Positions 1 through 6,699 are shown, counted from the stretch's first letter. The stretch is 10,614 nucleotides of DNA from Bacillota bacterium (GCA_023391955.1 JAEWAA010000436.1:1-10614); one strand, 5' to 3'. Translations and numbers: made by a program. Notes: a model not told the origin generated them from the sequence alone.

Positions 1-902
1 TCCGGGAGCTCCATTGGCACCAGCAGGCGGAATGGTCCTATATGCTCCTCGGCCATGCCCGAATCACCGCCGTCGACCAGAACGGAAGCAATTTTATTGC
101 CGATGTGGGGCCGGGTGATCTGTGGTATTTCCCGCCTGGCATCCCCCACTCCATTCAGGGTCTGGAGGAAGGCTGCGAATTTTTGCTTGTTTTTGATGAC
201 GGGCACTTCTCCGATCTGAACACCCTGTCCATCTCGGACTGGTTCGCCCATACCCCTAAGGATGTGCTATCCGCCAACTTCGGGGTGCCCATGGAGGCAT
301 TTGCCCGGATTCCCGACGGCCAGGTATATATTTACCAGGATCAGGTGCCTGGTCCCATCGACTCCCAAAAGGTCCCGTCCCCCTATGGCACAGTGCCTCA
401 AAGCTTCATTTACAGACTCTTGGCCCAGCCTCCTATCGCCTTGCCCGGGGGCAGCGTGCGCATTGTGGATTCCAGCGTGTTCCCGGTTTCCCGAACCATC
501 GCCGCGGCGCTGGTGGAAATCAAACCCGGCGCCATGCGCGAGCTGCATTGGCATCCCAACAATGACGAATGGCAGTATTACCTCACCGGCCAGGGGCGCA
601 TGACGGTATTCGCAGGCAACGGAACGGCTCGAACCTTTGATTTCCGGGCGGGGGATGTGGGTTACGTGCCCTTTGCTCTGGGGCATTACGTGCAGAATAC
701 CGGAGATGAAACCCTCTGGTTTCTGGAGATGTTCAAAAGCGATCGGTTCCAGGATGTGTCCTTGAACCAGTGGATGGCCTTAACCCCGAAAGAACTGGTG
801 GCGGGCAACCTGAATGTTGGTCCTGAGGTGCTGGATGCGCTGCGGAAGGAAAAATGGCCGGTGGTCACCTACCCGGGGTTCACCTATTATCCCAAACCTT
901 AA
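1..902 (+). CDS. oxdC: Oxalate decarboxylase, bicupin family (5' end outside window)
   Basis: Mn-dependent bicupin enzyme expected to convert oxalate to formate and CO2. The reading frame is open from base 3, so the gene starts upstream; the first whole codon corresponds to about Arg92 of B. subtilis OxdC, so roughly 90 residues are missing. Both metal sites are visible. In cupin 1, RELHWH at 3-20 is followed by a Glu (30-32) and the His of PGIPHS (147-149). In cupin 2, RELHWHPNNDEW is followed by GHYVQN and then FLEMF, whose Glu matches the OxdC Glu333 position. The C-terminal VSLNQWMALTP is typical of the family. The active-site lid, SENST in OxdC, reads SDLNT here (210-224), so decarboxylase versus oxidase activity is less certain than the family call. 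A terminator follows, so this is the end of its transcript. The ATG at 42 is internal, not the start. Confidence 0.93.
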   Translation, partial: RELHWHQQAEWSYMLLGHARITAVDQNGSNFIADVGPGDLWYFPPGIPHSIQGLEEGCEFLLVFDDGHFSDLNTLSISDWFAHTPKDVLSANFGVPMEAFARIPDGQVYIYQDQVPGPIDSQKVPSPYGTVPQSFIYRLLAQPPIALPGGSVRIVDSSVFPVSRTIAAALVEIKPGAMRELHWHPNNDEWQYYLTGQGRMTVFAGNGTARTFDFRAGDVGYVPFALGHYVQNTGDETLWFLEMFKSDRFQDVSLNQWMALTPKELVAGNLNVGPEVLDALRKEKWPVVTYPGFTYYPKP

Positions 903-922
903 ATGTTGGTTTAAGCAGGAGG

Positions 923-971
923 ACAGATTTGCGGCAGCCGTGATTTGGGTGCGTCCGCAAATCTGTTTTTT
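923..971 (+). terminator. Rho-independent terminator after oxdC
   Basis: A perfect 12-bp inverted repeat, ACAGATTTGCGG (923-934) and CCGCAAATCTGT (955-966), encloses a 20-nt loop and runs into TTTTTT (966-971). It begins 20 bp after the oxalate decarboxylase stop codon. Confidence 0.88.
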
Positions 972-982
972 GCGCAAAAAAA

Positions 983-1012
983 CTTACTTTTGTAAAGCGA
1001 CTATGGTAAAAT
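983..1012 (+). promoter_or_regulatory. Putative promoter and operator of the HxlR-type gene
   Basis: A -10-like TAAAAT (1007-1012) lies 18 bp downstream of a weak -35-like CTTACT (983-988). The -35 region contains the palindrome TTAC-TTTT-GTAA (984-995), a plausible operator for the regulator just downstream, since HxlR-type proteins often bind their own promoters. The -35 match is poor (3/6), so promoter and operator are suggestions only. Confidence 0.4.
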
Positions 1013-1039
1013 AAAGTTAACAAAAGGAGTTGATGCTAA

Positions 1040-1381
1040 ATGTCGAACCCCCATACATTATGTCCGAAGTTTGAGGCTGCTTTTGAGCTCCTGGGCAAAC
1101 GGTGGACGGGCCTGATTATTCAGGTGCTGTTAAGCGGACCCAAGCGCTTTAAGGATTTGTCCGACATTATCCCCGGGATGAGCGACCGGATGCTGTCGGA
1201 GCGCTTCAAGGAGCTGGAGGCCGCGGGGATTATTATCCGCCACGTGTACCCCGAGACCCCGGTACGGATCGAATATGAGCTGACGGAAAAAGGCAAGGGC
1301 CTGGAGTTTGCCATGAAGGAAGTCCAGGAATGGGCGGAAAAATGGGCGTCGCATGATGAATGCCCGCCGCAGGAAGCATAA
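1040..1381 (+). CDS. HxlR-family winged-helix transcriptional regulator
   Basis: A 113-residue cytoplasmic DNA-binding protein of the HxlR (MarR-like) family. The N-terminus carries Cys8, the position at which redox-sensing HxlR members such as YodB and HypR keep their reactive Cys. The family signature GKRWTGLI is at 19-26, the recognition helix region around MSDRMLSERFKELEAAGII (47-65), and the wing at PVRIEYELTEKG (74-85). A second Cys, C108, lies in the tail. AAAAGGAG (1022-1029) sits 10 nt before the ATG. The gene heads a run of four genes without visible internal terminators, and the palindrome in its own promoter hints at autoregulation. Whether it senses thiol-reactive compounds is inferred from Cys8 alone. 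Confidence 0.92.
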   Translation: MSNPHTLCPKFEAAFELLGKRWTGLIIQVLLSGPKRFKDLSDIIPGMSDRMLSERFKELEAAGIIIRHVYPETPVRIEYELTEKGKGLEFAMKEVQEWAEKWASHDECPPQEA

Positions 1382-1444
1382 AACAGATATAATAGAGCCA
1401 CGGATAGGCGCAAGAGGATTAATCGTGAGGGAGATACGCACAGC

Positions 1445-2035
1445 ATGACGACAATCGGGCTGGTCAGACACGGTGTGACAGATTGGAATCAGGAAGGCCG
1501 CATGCAGGGCAAAAACGACATCCCGCTGAATGCGGAGGGCAGGCGGCAGGCGGAGCTGCTGGGTAAACGGATGGAGGATGAGGAGTGGGATTACATTTAC
1601 TCCAGCAACCTGGCCCGGGCAAGGGAAACCGCGGACATTATCGCCCGGCATATGGGCATACAGGTGACGGGTTATGATCCTCTCCTGGCGGAGCGTTCCT
1701 TCGGCACCTTGGAGGGAACCACGGAGCAGGAGCGGATCGACCGCTGGGGTACCGACTGGAAGAATGCGGAGCATGGAGGGGAAACCCGCGAGGCAGTAGT
1801 GGAGCGGGGAATGAAGCTTCTGGAGGAGATGGAGCGGCGCCATCCGGGCAAACGGGTGCTGCTGGTGTCCCATGGAGCGCTGATTGGCGCCCTGGTGGAG
1901 ACGCTGTTCCCCGCATTCGGTTATCTGGGCCTCAAGAATACCTGCGTGAATGTACTGGAAAAAACGCCTGAGGGCTGGAGCTGCAGCTTGCACAACTGCG
2001 TCAGACATCTGGAGAACGGGACAAGCTGCGGGTAA
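1445..2035 (+). CDS. Histidine phosphatase family protein (phosphoglycerate mutase-like)
   Basis: A 196-residue cytoplasmic protein of the histidine phosphatase superfamily, branch 1. The phospho-acceptor motif LVRHG is at 6-10 with catalytic His9. The partner Arg lies in the SNLARARETA stretch (54-63), the probable acid Glu83 is in LLAERSFGTLEG, and the second catalytic His143 is in LLVSHGALIG. Length and motifs fit the PhoE/YhfR-like phosphatases of Bacillales better than true phosphoglycerate mutases, which are longer. The substrate cannot be told from sequence. A GAGGGAG ribosome binding site precedes the ATG. The gene starts 63 bp after the HxlR gene and lies 52 bp before the MOSC gene, so cotranscription is likely. 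The TATAAT at 1388-1393 in the upstream gap has no convincing -35 partner. Confidence 0.92.
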   Translation: MTTIGLVRHGVTDWNQEGRMQGKNDIPLNAEGRRQAELLGKRMEDEEWDYIYSSNLARARETADIIARHMGIQVTGYDPLLAERSFGTLEGTTEQERIDRWGTDWKNAEHGGETREAVVERGMKLLEEMERRHPGKRVLLVSHGALIGALVETLFPAFGYLGLKNTCVNVLEKTPEGWSCSLHNCVRHLENGTSCG

Positions 2036-2087
2036 TGCCTGGTCAAGCGTGGCAGTGAGGATCACTTGATGTGGAGGCGTTGGCAGG

Positions 2088-2735
2088 ATGGCGAAGGAAC
2101 AAAGCGGCAGGCTCAAGAGCCTGCAAGTCGGAAAACCGGCCGCTTACCAATGGGGCGGCAAGGAGTTTACCACGGGTATGGGCAAACAACCGGCAGAGGG
2201 TAGGCTTTTTCTCACCGTCGAGGGATATGCGGAGGACGGCCAGGCGGACCGGGTCAATCACGGCGGACCGGATAAGGCTGTTTGTGTGTATAGCTTTGAG
2301 CATTACGCCTTCTGGGAGAAGGAGCTGGGGCAATCCCTGGACTCCGCCGCTTTCGGGGAGAATGTAACCATGGAAGGGCTCACGGAGCAGAAGGTCTGCA
2401 TCGGCGATATTTTCCGGATGGGAGAGGCGTTAGTGCAGGTCAGCCAGCCGCGGCAGCCCTGCTACAAGCTGGGGCATAAGTATAACCGGACGGACATGCC
2501 GCTTCTGGTGCAAACCACCGGCTACACCGGCTATTATTTCCGGGTGCTGGAGGAGGGGGTTACTGCGCCGGGAGATCAGGTTGTACTGGTGGAGCAGTCC
2601 CCTTCCGGGATCAGTGTGGCGGAGGCCAACCGGATTATGTACACCGCCAAGGACGACAAAGCGGAAACCGCACGGCTTCTGGCTGTGCCGGAGCTGTCCC
2701 AGAGCTGGCGGGATACGCTGGCCAAACGGTTGTAG
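2088..2735 (+). CDS. MOSC domain-containing protein (YiiM/YflK-like)
   Basis: A 215-residue cytoplasmic MOSC-domain protein. Visible signatures are VNHGGPDKAV (56-65), FGENVT (89-94), IGD (105-107) and PRQPCYKLG (121-129), with conserved Cys125. The last 50 or so residues form the helical tail found in YiiM-type members. MOSC proteins are linked to molybdenum-cofactor sulfur chemistry, and YiiM of E. coli reduces N-hydroxylated bases such as 6-hydroxylaminopurine; a similar reductase role is possible but unproven here. GGAGG (2073-2077) lies 10 nt before the ATG. The downstream AraC-type gene begins 16 bp after the stop, implying a shared transcript. mobA, another molybdenum-cofactor gene, is about 3 kb downstream, but the link may be coincidental. 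Confidence 0.9.
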   Translation: MAKEQSGRLKSLQVGKPAAYQWGGKEFTTGMGKQPAEGRLFLTVEGYAEDGQADRVNHGGPDKAVCVYSFEHYAFWEKELGQSLDSAAFGENVTMEGLTEQKVCIGDIFRMGEALVQVSQPRQPCYKLGHKYNRTDMPLLVQTTGYTGYYFRVLEEGVTAPGDQVVLVEQSPSGISVAEANRIMYTAKDDKAETARLLAVPELSQSWRDTLAKRL

Positions 2736-2751
2736 CTTGGAGGCGTTGGCA

Positions 2752-3576
2752 GTGGAGGATTCCGGTTCCATTGAGATTCAGCTATGCGGTCTTTCCCTTC
2801 ATACCCAGCCCTTCCGGCAGACCTACCGGCATGGGCTGGATATTTATATTTTCCGGCTGCAGACCGAAGGGCTCTGCGAGATCTGGATGGACGGCGGCTA
2901 CCGGCGGATTCTGCCCGGGGAGCTGCTTTTGTTTCAGCCGGGGGAATTGTATGAGATGCGGACTGTCCAAAACGGGCAGCAGGCAGAGTTCAGCGGGGAT
3001 TATTATGTCATGTGCAAAGGGGAGTGGATCGACCGGTGGTGGCAGTCGGCAGCCCGTCCAAGACTTACCCAGGTGGCGGACAGTGAGCGGCTCACAGCGG
3101 TATGGAACCAGCTGGTGCTGGAGGCGCGGCGGATGTCGGAGGCCAATCCCGCGCTGGTGCGGTCGTTGATGCAATCCCTTTGTTATATGATGGACCGTAC
3201 GGTGCAGGAGGCGGCAGGGATGCTGACGGCCAGCTCCCATTATGCCCTGCGGATGAAATATTATATTGAAGAGCATGCGGTGAAGCCTATTGTCCTGAAG
3301 GAAGTAGCGGGCCATGCGGGGCTCAGTGTATCCAGAGCGGTCAGCCTTTTTAAGCAGGAGTTCGGCTTGTCCATTCTCCAATACGCCCATAAGCTCCGCC
3401 TGGAGATTGCGCTGCAGCTGATGGAGCTTTCCCCGATGACGCTGGAGCAGATCGCAGAGGCGTCGGGCTTCGGCAGCTACACCTTCTTTCACCGGGTGTT
3501 CCGGGAGAAATACGGGATATCCCCCGGCAAATACCGCAGAGAGCATCCGGCAGCTATTGCACAGTCAGATCGTTGA
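2752..3576 (+). CDS. AraC-family transcriptional regulator
   Basis: A 274-residue regulator. The N-terminal half (about 1-100) looks like a cupin-type sensing domain; the stretch GGYRRILPGELLLFQPGELY (48-67) is typical of AraC/RhaR-like ligand domains. The C-terminal half holds two helix-turn-helix units: about 182-203 (LKEVAGHAGLSVSRAVSLFKQ) would be HTH1, and about 231-252 (LEQIAEASGFGSYTFFHRVF) HTH2, followed by the family ending YGISPGKYRRE. The GTG at 2752 was chosen because GGAGG (2739-2743) sits 8 nt upstream; an in-frame TTG at 2746 is too close to that site. The open frame extends further upstream inside the MOSC gene with no supporting ribosome binding site. The ligand is unknown. 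The adjacent GH30 gene, 83 bp downstream, is a candidate target. Confidence 0.9.
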   Translation: MEDSGSIEIQLCGLSLHTQPFRQTYRHGLDIYIFRLQTEGLCEIWMDGGYRRILPGELLLFQPGELYEMRTVQNGQQAEFSGDYYVMCKGEWIDRWWQSAARPRLTQVADSERLTAVWNQLVLEARRMSEANPALVRSLMQSLCYMMDRTVQEAAGMLTASSHYALRMKYYIEEHAVKPIVLKEVAGHAGLSVSRAVSLFKQEFGLSILQYAHKLRLEIALQLMELSPMTLEQIAEASGFGSYTFFHRVFREKYGISPGKYRREHPAAIAQSDR

Positions 3577-3659
3577 GGTTTGCGGTTAGTTTGTCTCTAC
3601 ATCCGGCGCTTCCTTTCTTCTATGATGAAGGTACATCCTATTGAAAAGTGGTGACCATT

Positions 3660-5006
3660 ATGGAAGGCAGGACAGTGCGGCTCATCCAGACGGCAAAGGA
3701 TACGGAAGACCGGTTGGCCGAGAAGGCAAGCTTAACGTTTCAACCTGATGAAAAGGGTACCGAAAACCATCTGATCAACATTTATGATGATGTGCGGTAC
3801 CAGACGGTGATCGGCTTCGGCGGCGCTCTGACGGAGGCCTCGTCCGTAACCATCGACCGGATGGGGGAAGGAAGCCGCCAGGAGATTGTGCAGGCTTACT
3901 TCGGGCAGGAAAACGGCTTGGGTTATACCTTCTGCCGGACCCACATCAACAGCTGTGATTTTTCCTTGGGGAATTACGCCTATGTGGAGGAAAAGGACCC
4001 GGAGCTGAAAAACTTCGATATTTCCCGGGACAAACAATCGCTGATTCCTCTGATCCGCAGGGCACAGGAGACGGCGGGCTCGGGCTTTAAGCTGTTTGCC
4101 TCCCCCTGGAGTCCTCCCGCCTGGATGAAGTCCAACGGGGAAATGAACCATGGCGGCCACCTGCTCCGGGAATATTGGCCGGTGTGGGCCGAATATTACG
4201 TGAAGTATATAGAAGCCTATGCCGCCGAAGGTGTGGATATCTGGGGGTTAACCGTCCAGAATGAAGCCAAGGCCAAACAACGGTGGGATTCCTGCATCTA
4301 CACCGCTGAAGAAGAGCGGGATTTTGTGAAGGAGCATCTGGGCCCGGCACTGGAGAAGCATGGGCTGTCCCACGTGAAGGTGATGATCTGGGACCATAAC
4401 AAGGAGCGGGTTTATGACAGGGCGAAGGTGGCCTTCACGGATGTCGCGGCATCCAAGTACATCTGGGGCATCGGCTTCCACTGGTACTCCGGGGACCACT
4501 TCGAAGCGCTGTCCGCCGTTCATGACCGTTTTCCGGATAAGGGGCTGGTTTTCACGGAAGGCTGCCAGGAATTCTTCGGCGTCCATGCCGGGTCCTGGCA
4601 AACCGGGGAGCGCTACGGCCATGATATCATAGGCAACCTGAACCATTGGATGACCGCTTGGACGGATTGGAACATTGTGCTGGACGAACAGGGCGGCCCC
4701 AATCATGTGCGCAATTTCTGCGATGCGCCGATTATTGCCGATACCACCACGGATTCGGTTATCTATGGAAGCTCGTATTATTACATTGGCCACTTCAGCA
4801 AATATATCCGGCCCGGAGCCGTTCGCATCGGCTGCACCAAATACACGGACAAGCTGGAAACCACCGCTTTCCTCAACGAGGACGGCGCTATTGCCGTGGT
4901 GGTTTTGAACCGGACAGAGGAGGCGCTGCCTTTTGTCCTCCGGTACAAGGAGCAGCTGGCGGAGGCCGTTATCCCTGCCCACGCCATCCAAACCTTGGTA
5001 TTTTAA
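3660..5006 (+). CDS. Glycoside hydrolase family 30 (glucosylceramidase-like beta-glycosidase)
   Basis: A 448-residue retaining beta-glycosidase. Family landmarks are GFGGALTEAS (52-61), ASPWSPPAWMK (147-157), the acid/base Glu202 in LTVQNEAKA, and the nucleophile Glu300 in LVFTEGC. The last 60 residues form the beta-sandwich that accompanies the barrel in GH30. There is no signal peptide, so it should act in the cytosol on small imported glycosides rather than on a polymer outside the cell. Beta-glucosidase or beta-xylosidase activity is possible; substrate is not decided by the sequence. The ATG at 3660 was chosen because AAAAGTGGTGA (3644-3654) resembles a Shine-Dalgarno and is correctly spaced; two in-frame GTGs at 3648 and 3651 lie inside that site. 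A TATGAT at 3621-3626 may be a -10 element, but no good -35 was seen. Confidence 0.93.
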   Translation: MEGRTVRLIQTAKDTEDRLAEKASLTFQPDEKGTENHLINIYDDVRYQTVIGFGGALTEASSVTIDRMGEGSRQEIVQAYFGQENGLGYTFCRTHINSCDFSLGNYAYVEEKDPELKNFDISRDKQSLIPLIRRAQETAGSGFKLFASPWSPPAWMKSNGEMNHGGHLLREYWPVWAEYYVKYIEAYAAEGVDIWGLTVQNEAKAKQRWDSCIYTAEEERDFVKEHLGPALEKHGLSHVKVMIWDHNKERVYDRAKVAFTDVAASKYIWGIGFHWYSGDHFEALSAVHDRFPDKGLVFTEGCQEFFGVHAGSWQTGERYGHDIIGNLNHWMTAWTDWNIVLDEQGGPNHVRNFCDAPIIADTTTDSVIYGSSYYYIGHFSKYIRPGAVRIGCTKYTDKLETTAFLNEDGAIAVVVLNRTEEALPFVLRYKEQLAEAVIPAHAIQTLVF

Positions 5007-5081
5007 GCATAAGCCCGGTCCCGCGAAACTTTTTTCCAAATCGGGACAAACGGACATTCTTCGAAAGCTTTCGAGCCTTTT

Positions 5082-5105
5082 AACCAGCCTGCGGGCTGGT
5101 TTTTT
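5082..5105 (+). terminator. Rho-independent terminator after the GH30 gene
   Basis: AACCAGCC (5082-5089) pairs with GGCTGGTT (5094-5101) around a TGCG loop, followed by a T-run to 5105. It isolates the GH30 gene from the hemerythrin-mobA unit downstream. Confidence 0.9.
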
Positions 5106-5127
5106 GCGTTTTTGGCGGGGCTGCCGC

Positions 5128-5171
5128 TGTGATATAGTTAACATACGACTACGGCGGGCACAGGGTATCAT
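5128..5171 (+). promoter_or_regulatory. Putative Fnr/Crp-type site and promoter upstream of hemerythrin 1
   Basis: TGTGATATAGTTAACA (5128-5143) matches TGTGA-N6-TCACA at 9 of 10 fixed positions. A -10-like TATCAT (5166-5171) downstream would put the site centre near -42.5, one base from the usual class II position. An alternative reading takes TATAGT (5133-5138), inside the site, as the -10, in which case a bound protein would block the promoter. The direct repeat GTAGATAA occurs at 5176 and 5190 in the leader. Function is inferred from pattern only. Confidence 0.45.
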
Positions 5172-5287
5172 GGAAGTAGATAAATAAACGTAGATAACTA
5201 CCGGGCTTGATGATAAAAAGCTTTTATTGGCATTGGTTTCAACCATGTCAGAAAGCCATTGCAAGGCCCGTCGGGAGGTGTTGGCTA

Positions 5288-5827
5288 ATGTCACGGCTGA
5301 AGGGATTTGCGGCAACGGACAGCATCAAGCCAAACACAGGCATGGCGCCTGCCCTTCAATTGCTGAGCCGGGAGCATACCAAGCTCCGCAGAGGGATGGA
5401 GCAGCTTTGGGAATTTGCAGCTAAGTCCACGGTGCGCAAGGAGGACTTCGTGCGGGAATGGATCCGCCGGGAGCAGAAGCTGCGGTGTGCCTGGAATCTG
5501 CATACCGAGAAGGAGGAGCAAATCCTGCTTGGTGTCCTGTCCAAATATTTGGATACCGATAAGGGTCCGGCCGCTGTGATGAAGTATGAGCATGAGCTGC
5601 TGGAGGAAACCTTCGATGAACTGGAAGCGACCATGGGCCACCTGGCGGAGCATCCCGGCGACGAGGCTGCATTCCAGAAGGTTGCCGCCCAATTCCGGCG
5701 GGCCTGCCAAGTCGTCGGGGATCATTGTTATAAGGAAGAGAACGCCGCATTTAAACTGGCCCAGAACCTGCTAACCGATTCGGAGAAGGTGCTCGTTCTG
5801 CAGATGATCCGCAAAAAGAAGCAATAA
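5288..5827 (+). CDS. Hemerythrin-like (HHE domain) protein 1
   Basis: A 179-residue cytoplasmic protein predicted to be a four-helix bundle with a non-haem di-iron centre. Candidate ligands follow the hemerythrin pattern: His30 (SREHTKL), His72 and Glu76 (NLHTEKEE), His102 (KYEHELL), and His146 and Glu150 (GDHCYKEEN). Members of this family bind O2 or NO or act in iron-sulfur repair; the exact role here is not determined. The ATG at 5288 was chosen because GGGAGGTG (5273-5280) lies 7 nt upstream; the frame stays open back to a TTG at 5207 with no ribosome binding site. mobA starts 30 bp after the stop, so the two genes are probably cotranscribed. An Fnr-type site lies about 150 bp upstream. 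Confidence 0.85.
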   Translation: MSRLKGFAATDSIKPNTGMAPALQLLSREHTKLRRGMEQLWEFAAKSTVRKEDFVREWIRREQKLRCAWNLHTEKEEQILLGVLSKYLDTDKGPAAVMKYEHELLEETFDELEATMGHLAEHPGDEAAFQKVAAQFRRACQVVGDHCYKEENAAFKLAQNLLTDSEKVLVLQMIRKKKQ

Positions 5828-5857
5828 CCGATAGATATACGGAAGGGATGGGAAGCT

Positions 5858-6469
5858 ATGCTTACGGGCGCCATATTGGCCGGAGGCCAAAACCGGAGAA
5901 TGGGCAAGGAAAAAGCCTTGCTTCCTTTTTCCGGTGAATTGCTCATCCAGCGTCAGATCAGAACGCTGAGCGAGGTTTGTGAGGAAATTATCGTGGTGAC
6001 GAACGAGCCGACGTTGTTTTTGCCGGTTCTCGACCGCTCCATCCGGATCATTACCGATTATTATCCCGGCAAGGGGCCGTTGTCCGGCATGCATGCGGCC
6101 TTGGCCTTAGCCCGGAATCCGGAGGTATGGATTGTCGGCTGCGACATGCCGTTCCTGTCCTCCTCCGCTGCCACAGCCATGCAGGAGCTGAAGGCTACCC
6201 TGAAATGCGATGCGGTAGTCCCGGTTATTGAAGGACGATCCCATCCCCTCCACGGGATTTATTCCAAAGGCTGTGCGGATGCCATATCGGCGCTGCTCTT
6301 GTCCGGGGAGTCACGGGTTTCCGAAATGCTGCGGATGATTTATTGGCAGGAGGCGCCGGAGGCCCATTTTGAAGAGAAGCATATCGGCCTGGAATTCGTC
6401 ACGAATATGAACACACCCGAAGAATACGAATCGGCATTGAAGCATGCCGGAGAAGCAGCCCTTTCCTAG
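5858..6469 (+). CDS. mobA: Molybdenum cofactor guanylyltransferase
   Basis: A 203-residue cytoplasmic nucleotidyltransferase that joins GMP from GTP to molybdopterin-Mo, producing the MGD form of the cofactor used by enzymes such as respiratory nitrate reductase and formate dehydrogenase. The N-terminal nucleotide-binding motif LAGGQNRRMGKEKALLPF is at 7-24, the KGPLSGMHAAL loop at 72-82, the metal-binding Asp96 in VGCDMPFLS, and the C-terminal NMNTPEEY at 183-190. Length is normal for MobA. The purine-rich GGAAGGGATGGGAAG precedes the ATG. It follows hemerythrin 1 by 30 bp, and its own terminator begins within its last codons. Its presence beside Fnr-type sites fits a role in anaerobic respiration. 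A related MobA-like transferase with another nucleotide cannot be excluded. Confidence 0.9.
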   Translation: MLTGAILAGGQNRRMGKEKALLPFSGELLIQRQIRTLSEVCEEIIVVTNEPTLFLPVLDRSIRIITDYYPGKGPLSGMHAALALARNPEVWIVGCDMPFLSSSAATAMQELKATLKCDAVVPVIEGRSHPLHGIYSKGCADAISALLLSGESRVSEMLRMIYWQEAPEAHFEEKHIGLEFVTNMNTPEEYESALKHAGEAALS

Positions 6470-6487
6470 GTGGAAGGGCTGTTTTTT
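6456..6487 (+). terminator. Rho-independent terminator overlapping the end of mobA
   Basis: CAGCCCTT (6456-6463) pairs with AAGGGCTG (6474-6481), followed by TTTTTT (6482-6487). The left arm lies within the last codons of mobA and the TAG stop (6467-6469) is in the loop. Confidence 0.88.
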
Positions 6488-6625
6488 ATTTGGACAAAAG
6501 GTGAACAAACTGGGGCGGTTCTGGCGGGGAAACGCTTGGAGGCTTTTGCATGTGACGGATAAATGTGACAAAACGACAAATGATGTGGAAATCGAGCAGA
6601 AATGGGCAGGTTGCAGATATTGCCT

Positions 6626-6668
6626 AGTGATTTATTTCACAGCGACAGGGGGGTAGAAGGTGTATTTT
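6626..6668 (+). promoter_or_regulatory. Putative Fnr-activated promoter of the feo locus
   Basis: AGTGATTTATTTCACA (6626-6641) matches TGTGA-N6-TCACA at 9 of 10 fixed positions. A -10-like TATTTT (6663-6668, 4/6 match to TATAAT) predicts a start near 6675, which places the site centre (6633.5) exactly at -41.5, the class II activator position. There is no good -35, as expected for an activator-dependent promoter. The rest of the mobA-feoA1 gap (6488-6625) shows no gene or other clear signal. Confidence 0.5.
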
Positions 6669-6680
6669 TATCGTAACAGT

Positions 6681-6699
6681 GAAAGTGATTATCACTACC
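6681..6699 (+). promoter_or_regulatory. Putative Fur box upstream of feoA1
   Basis: This 19-bp site matches the Fur consensus GATAATGATTATCATTATC at 15 of 19 positions and contains the perfect palindrome AGTGAT-T-ATCACT (6684-6696). If transcription starts near 6675, the box lies just inside the transcribed region, where Fur would block promoter clearance under iron-replete conditions. Confidence 0.65.

Noticed and set aside
1388..1393. Perfect TATAAT between the HxlR and phosphatase genes
   Set aside because: No -35-like hexamer at 16-18 bp and no extended TG, so an internal promoter is not supported.
1130..2116. Long open frame on the minus strand (about 328 codons)
   Set aside because: It lies opposite the HxlR and phosphatase genes, has no recognisable motif, and arises from the codon bias of the + strand genes.
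5176..5201. Direct repeat GTAGATAA and small inverted repeat GTAG-ATAA-CTAC upstream of hemerythrin 1
   Set aside because: Too short and AT-rich to call an operator without comparison to relatives.
5207..5287. N-terminal extension of hemerythrin 1 back to the TTG at 5207
   Set aside because: No ribosome binding site and no family similarity in the extension; the ATG at 5288 has an excellent site.
4248..5315. Long minus-strand open frame (about 355 codons)
   Set aside because: It overlaps the GH30 gene, whose catalytic motifs are clear, and the terminator; its translation has no family features.
6548..6590. Repeated TGTGAC motifs in the mobA-feoA1 gap
   Set aside because: They resemble Fnr half-sites, but no matching TCACA arm lies at the correct spacing.
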